A stretch of DNA of 64,000 nucleotides from Conus ventricosus. Taxonomy: Eukaryota > Mollusca > Gastropoda > Neogastropoda > Conidae. The stretch covers positions 1 through 64,000 of the forward strand of contig JAFLJL010013983.1 of assembly GCA_018398815.1 (NCBI GenBank), read 5' to 3'. The position numbers and the translations under genes were made by a program. The notes beneath the pieces are model-generated. The model worked only from the letters and a program-made list of their open reading frames with translations. It had not been told where the DNA came from and did no database searches. Of this stretch, positions 57,701-64,000 are shown piece after piece (the first letter of the stretch is position 1; every line of letters begins with the position of its first letter).

Positions 57701-60700
57701 CATTCTGAACAACTGCTTCAGGTATCTCTGTTTATCTCCATCCTGAAACTGAATCACTTGACTCCGCCATCCCTGAACTGTATCATTTACTCGCCATCTC
57801 TGAACTGCATCATGTATCACTTTGCTCCTTCCATACTGACCTGCATCAGGTCTCACTTTAATCCTCCATCCATGACTGCATCAGTATCTGTTTACTCTCC
57901 ATCCCTTAACTGCTTAGGTTATCACTTTTTTTATGCTCCATCTCTGAATGCATAGGTATCGTTTTTACTCCTCCATCCACTGAACTGTCATGTATGACTG
58001 TTAATCCTTATCCGAAATGTATATGTATTAGTTTACTTCCATCTGAATGTATCAGCATCATTAACTCCTCCATCCCTGTGCTGCACAAGTGTCACTTTAT
58101 TCCTTCCCTGAAACTGTATCACTTTACTCCTATTCCCGAACTGCATAGGTATCACTTTACTCCTCCCTCCCTGAACTGCATTAGGTATCATGTACTCCTC
58201 CATCCCTGATCTGCCATCAGGTTTCACTGTACTCCTCCATCCATGACTGTATCACTTCACTCCTCCATCCTGAATGAATCACTTTACTCCTCCATCCTGA
58301 ATGCATCAGGCATCACTTTACTCTCCTTCCATGTGAACTGCATCACTTTACTCTCCATCCCAGATCTGTAATCACTTTACTCCTCCATCCCTGAACTGAA
58401 TCACTTTACTCCTCCATCTGAATTGCATCAGGGATCACTTATCCTCCATCTATCTGTATCATGTATCGCTTTACTCCTCCATCCCTGAACTGCATCTGTA
58501 TCACTTTACTCCTCCATCCTGAAACTGAATTCACTTTCCTCCATCCTGAACTGCCTCACTTTACTCTCCATCCCGGAACCTGCATCACTTACTCTCATCT
58601 CGGAACTGCATCGGTATCACTTTACTCCTCATCCCTGAACGGTATCAGGTATTCACTTTACTCTCATCCTGAACTGTTATAGGTATCAGTTATACTCTCA
58701 ATCCCTGACCTGTATTTCATGTCACACTTTTACTACTCATCCCTGAAATGTATCACTTTACGCTCCATCCCTGAACTGTCATCAGGGATTATCACTTTAT
58801 CTCCATCCCGGGAACTGCATCATGTTTCACTTTACTTATTATCCTGATCATATATCACTTTTCTTTTCCATCCTGAATCTGCATCAGGTATTCACTTTAT
58901 CCTCCATCCCTGAACTGTTATCTACTTTACTCCTCCATCCCTGAACTGTCATCTCCTTATCCTCATCCCGGAATGTATCATTTACCTCTCATCCTGAACT
59001 GTATCCTTTACTCCTCCATTCCTGAACTGTATCACTTTAATCCTCCATCTGAGGCATCACTTAACTCCTTCATCCTGGAACTGTATCACTTTACTCCTCC
59101 ATCCCTGAACTGCATCAGGTATCACTTTACTCCTCCTTCCCTGTGAACTGTATAATCTTACTCTCATCTTGAACTGCATCAGGTATCACTTTACTCCTCC
59201 ATCCCTGAACTGACTTCACATTTACTCTCATCCCTGAAAATGCACACTTATCCTCAATCACTGAACTGCATCACTTTACTCCTCCATCAATGATCTGTAT
59301 AACTTTTACTCCTCCTCCCAGAACTGCATCTTGTATCACTTTACTACTCCATCCCTGAACTGCATCGCTTTACTCCTCCATCCCCTGTACTGGCATCAGT
59401 ATCACTTTACTCATCCGATCCATTGTACTGTATACTTTACTCCGCTTGCCTGAACTGCATCACCTTACTCCTCATCCCTGACCTGTATCACTTTATCTCA
59501 TCCTGAACTGCTTCACGGTATCACTTTTACTCCTCCATACTGAACTGCATCACTTTAGCCCTCATCCTGAATGCATCACTTTACTCCTCATCCTGACTGG
59601 CATCATGTATTCACTTTCTTACCTCCTCATCCCTGGCAGCATCTTTTACCCCGCCCATCACTGAACTGCGTCACGATAACCTCATCATGAACTGAATCAC
59701 TTTTCTTTTCATTCCCTGAAATGCATCTGGTTAACTTTAATCCTCCAACCTGAACTGTATCAGGTATAACTTTCCTCTTCATCCCTGAACTGTATCTGGT
59801 ATCACTTTACTCCTCCATCTGAAACTGTATCACTTATTCCTCCATCCCTGAACTGCATCATGTATCAGTTTGTCTACATCCTGACCTGCTCAGGTATCAC
59901 TTTACTCTCATCCCTGACTGCATCAGGTATCACGTTACTCACTCCATCCCTGAACTGCATCTGTATAACTTTATCCCCAATCCTGTACTGTATCTAGTAT
60001 ACTTTACTCCTCATCATGAACTGTACTCACTTTAATCTACATTCCTGAACTTGACATCATGCATCACTTTCTACTCCTCCATCCCCTGGGATACTGCATA
60101 GGTATTATCACTTTACTATACATCCCTGAACTCGTTATCAGGTTATACTTTACTTCTCCATCCTGAAATGCATCAGGTAATCACTTTACTCCTCCATCCC
60201 TCATTGCATCAGGTATCAGTTTAATCCTCTTTCATGTACTGTTATCAGGTATCACTTTACCCTCCATCCTGATCTGTATCATCTTTTACTCCTCCATCCT
60301 GAACTGCATAAGGTATCACTTTACCCCTCCTTCCTGAACTGCATCAGGTATCAGTTTAATCCTCATCCCTGGAAACGGTAGCTAGGTATCACTGTACACC
60401 TCATCTGAACTGTATTCCAATTTCCCGCCCATACCATGAACTGCATCCAGGTATCACTTTAACCCTCCATCCATGATCTGCATATGGTTCACTTTACTCT
60501 CCATCCCTGCGCTGCATCAGGTATCACTTGACTCTCCATCCTTGAACTACCTCAGGTATTACTTTATCCTCATCCCTGAACTGTATCTTATGAATCCTCC
60601 ATCCCAGAAACTGCATCACTTTTCGCCTCTTCCTTGAACTGTTCACTTTACTCCTTCATCCTGAACTGCATAGGTATCACTTTACTCGTCCACGCTGAAC

Positions 60701-63700
60701 TGCCATAGGTATCTTTTTTACTCCTCCATCCTGTAACTGCATCTTTTTAAGCTCATCTCCCTGAACTGTAGCTGGTATCACTTGACTTATCCATCATGAA
60801 CTGCATCCTTTACTCCTCATCCGAACTGTTATCACTTTACTCCTCCATCTCTGAATGCATCAGGTATACTTTACTCCTTCCATCCTGATCATGTTTCATG
60901 TGTCACTGTACTCTCATCTGACTGCTATCATGTATCACTTTACTCCTCCACTCCTGTACTGCTTCACTTTATCCTCCATCTGAAACTGCAGCACTTTACT
61001 CCTCCATCGGTACTGCATCTTTACTCTCCATCCTCTGAAACTGCATCAGGTATCACTGTACTCTCCATCCTGATCTGTATCATGTTTTCATCTTACCTCC
61101 ATCACTGAACTGTATCAGTATCAGTTTACTCCTCATCCCTGAACTGGATCAGGTATCACTTTACTCCTCCAATCCTGAACTGTATCACGTTATCTTCCAT
61201 CCTGAATGAATGCTTAGGTATCACTTTACTCTCTCCATACCTGAACTGCATCCATGTATCCCTTTACTCTTCTTATCCCCTGAACTATATCACTTTAACT
61301 TTTCCATCCCTGAATGAATCAGTATCACTTTACTCGCCATCCCTTGAACTGTATCACTTTACGCCTCCCTTCCCTGAACTGATATCCTTTACTCCTCCTT
61401 CCCTGATACTGTACACTTTCACCCTATCCCTGAAACTGTATCACTTTAATCCTCATCCAGAAACTGTATCACTTTATCCTCCATCCCTGAACTGCTCACT
61501 TTACACCTTCATCTGAACTGTATCACTTTACTCCTCCATCTGAACTGCATCAGGTATCACTTTACTCCTCCATCCTGAAACTGTATCACTTTACTCCTCC
61601 ATCTATGACCTCGCATCAGGTATTCATTTTATCCTCCATCCCTGAAACTGTATCACTTTACTCCTCATTACTGAAACTGCATAGGTTCACTTTTATCCTC
61701 CATCCCTGAATGATCAATTGATCTCTTACCGGAACTGTATCACTTTATCCTCCATCTCTGTTGCTTCATGTATCACTTTGATCCTCCATCCCTGACTGCA
61801 CAGGTACATTTACTACTCCATCCTGAACTGCATCAGGTATCAGTTTACTCTCCATCCTAAATGCATCAGGTATCACTTATACTCTCATTCTGGAACTGAT
61901 CAGGTTCCGTTTACTCCTCCATCCTGAATGCTTATGTATTCACTGTACTCCTTCAATCCTGAACTGTATCATGTATTAGTTTACTCCTCACCCTGAACTG
62001 TATCTGCATCACTTTACTCCTCCATCCCTGGAGCTGGCATAAGTTTATCCACTTTACTCTCATCCCTTGAACTGTATCACTTTACGCGCCATCCTGAACT
62101 GCATCAGGTTAATCACTTTACTCCTCCATCCCTGAAATGCTCAGGTATCACTTTACTCCTCCATCCCTGAACTGTATCACTTTACTCAGCAATCCTGAAC
62201 TGAATCACTTTACTCCTCCATCCTGACTGCTTCAGGCATCACTTTATCTCCTCGATGAAACTGCACTTCACTGTACTCCTTCCATTCCCAGACTGAATCA
62301 CTTTTACTCTCATCCCTGAATGAATCACTTTACTCTCATCTGACTGCATCAAGGTATCACTTTACTCCTCCATCCCTGAATGCATCAGGTATCACTTTAC
62401 TCCTCCATCCTGAACTGCATCACTTTACTCCTCCATCTGAACTGCATCACTTAACTCCTCCATCCGGAAATGCATCACTTTCTCTCCAATCTCTGAATGC
62501 ATCAGGTATCACTTTATCCTCCATCCCTTACTGTATCAGGTATCACTTTACTCCTCCTTCCCTGAAATGTATAGGTATCTGTTTAATCCTCCATCCCTGA
62601 CTGTATCATGTATACTTTATCTCAATCCCTGAACTGTATCTTTCCTCTCATCCCTGTATGCATCAGGTATCACTTTACTCTCAATCCTGAACTGCATCGT
62701 TATCACTTTACTCCTCCATCCTGAAACTATTTCACTTTACTTTTCAATCCCTGAACTGATCAGGTTTCACTTTACTTCTCCATCCATGAACTGTATCACT
62801 TATCCTCCTTCCTGAGAAATCGGTATCACTTTACTCCTCATCCCTGAACGGTATCCTTTCCCCCTCCATCCCTGAACTGAGATCACTTTACTCCTTCCAT
62901 CCTGAAATGTTTCACTTTACTCCTCCATCCTGACTTCGGCACTCACTTTATCCTTCATCCCTGAACTGTATTCATTTACTACTCCTTCTGTACTGCCATT
63001 CTGTATATCACTTTATCCTCCATTGAACTGTATCAACTTTATCCTCCATCTCTGAAACTGCTTCAGGTTCAGTACTCTCATCCTGAACTGTATCACTTTA
63101 TCCTCCATTCCTGAACTTGATCAGGTATCATTTACTCCTCCATCCCTGAATGCATCACTTGACTCTCATCCTGAACTGTATCAATTTAGCCTCCATCTCT
63201 GAATGCATCATGTATATTTTGCTCCTTAATCCTGACCTGCATAGGTATCACTTTATCATCCATCTGAACTGCATAGGTATCAGTTTACTCTCCATCCCTA
63301 AACTGATCAGGTATCACTTTATCTCCCATTTGACTGCTTCAGGTATCCGTGTTTACTCTCCATCCTGAACTTGCATTCATGTTTCACTTGATACTCCCTC
63401 CAATAACTGAATGTATCATAGTATTGTTTACTCCTCCATCTGAATGTATCATGCATCACTTTAACTCTCATCCCTGAATGCATCAAGTTTCACTTTACTC
63501 TCATCCTGAACTGTATACTTTACTATACATCACTGAACTGCATCAGTAGACTTTAATCCTCAATAATGAACTGCATCGGTATCACTGTACTCCTCCATCT
63601 GAACGGTAATCACTTTACTCTCCATCCCTGAACTGATAGGTATCAATTTATCTCCACCCCTGAAACTGCATTCAGGTATTACTTTATCCTCACCCTGACC

Positions 63701-64000
63701 TGCATTCAGGTATACTTTACTACTTCAATACCTAACTGCATAAGAATCACCTTTAATCCTCCATCCATGAACTGCTATCACTTTATCCTCCATCCAGACT
63801 GTATCACTTTACTCCTCCTCTGAACTGATCACTTTACTCCTCCTCCTGAAACTGTATCAGGCATACTTTACTCCTCCATCCTGAACTGTATCACTTTACG
63901 CTCCATTCTCTGAACTGCATCAGGTATACTTTACTTCATCCTTCTGAACAGGTTCACTTTACTCCTCATCTGAACTGATCACTTTATCCTCATCCTGAAC
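39725..64000. repeat. Very long 29/36-bp minisatellite
   Basis: More than 24 kb, about 750 units, running off the window. The short unit (29 bp) contains ACTTTACTCCTCCATCCCTG and AACTGCATC. The long unit adds AGGTATC before ACTTTACT. Short units dominate up to about 42 kb, and long units are frequent from there on. One-base deletions are dense, and open frames here (SIPELHHF and similar) are array products. Assuming the GMC gene continues upstream, the array lies in one of its introns. Confidence 0.95.

Noticed and set aside
39800..63400. Many 60-170-codon frames with SIPELHHF or NCIRYHFT repeats
   Set aside because: Products of the 29/36-bp minisatellite; unit lengths and dense indels give shifting frames without conservation.

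Overview
The window is animal nuclear DNA, with no prokaryotic gene organisation. The evidence is a spliced GMC-oxidoreductase (choline/glucose dehydrogenase-like) gene on the minus strand with GT-AG introns, vertebrate/mollusc-type CCCTAA telomeric repeats, abundant GT, CT and GA microsatellites, and a decayed Polinton-like ORF fragment. A marine invertebrate such as a mollusc is the best guess, but that is inference. Well over half of the window is tandem repeat. Base quality is uneven: about 2,000-29,000 is full of inflated or merged homopolymers, as in unpolished long-read consensus, and a 1,000-N scaffold gap lies at 13,698-14,697. No new molecular system with a clear function is visible. 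The interesting content is repeat structure.

Layout. 1-4,170: a frame-broken Polinton-like fragment, microsatellites, and a possible exon of a neighbouring GMC gene (3,381-3,505, minus). 4,172-13,697: copy A of a 9-kb block. 13,698-14,697: gap. 14,698-19,730: low-quality sequence with a plus-strand GMC-like exon (about 15,043-15,175) and two minisatellites. 19,733-28,830: copy B, heavily degraded. 29,009-38,107: copy C, the clean version. 38,152-39,369: three further GMC exons upstream of copy C. 39,725-64,000: one continuous 29/36-bp minisatellite running off the window.

The 9-kb block reads from low to high coordinate: a roughly 590-bp palindrome (B and C only), a compound microsatellite, a 59-bp array, the last GMC exon, the penultimate exon, a 32-bp array, a unique stretch, a 58-bp array, a unique stretch, a third exon, a 46-bp array, a 42-bp array (with GT expansions and a telomere-repeat insertion in B and C), and a GA run. 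On the transcribed minus strand the six exons of copy C and its upstream part (39,204-39,369; 38,690-38,838; 38,152-38,297; 34,393-34,566; 31,049-31,274; 30,382-30,577) join in consistent phase. They give about 350 C-terminal residues of a GMC oxidoreductase, including the catalytic His and Asn motifs. The N-terminal FAD-binding part would lie beyond 64,000. Most of the intron sequence of this gene is minisatellite.

Copies B and C share the palindrome, the GT expansions, the telomeric insertion and similar array lengths, so B looks like a noisy duplicate of C. Copy A lacks the insertion and has different array lengths, so it looks like another allele or paralogue.
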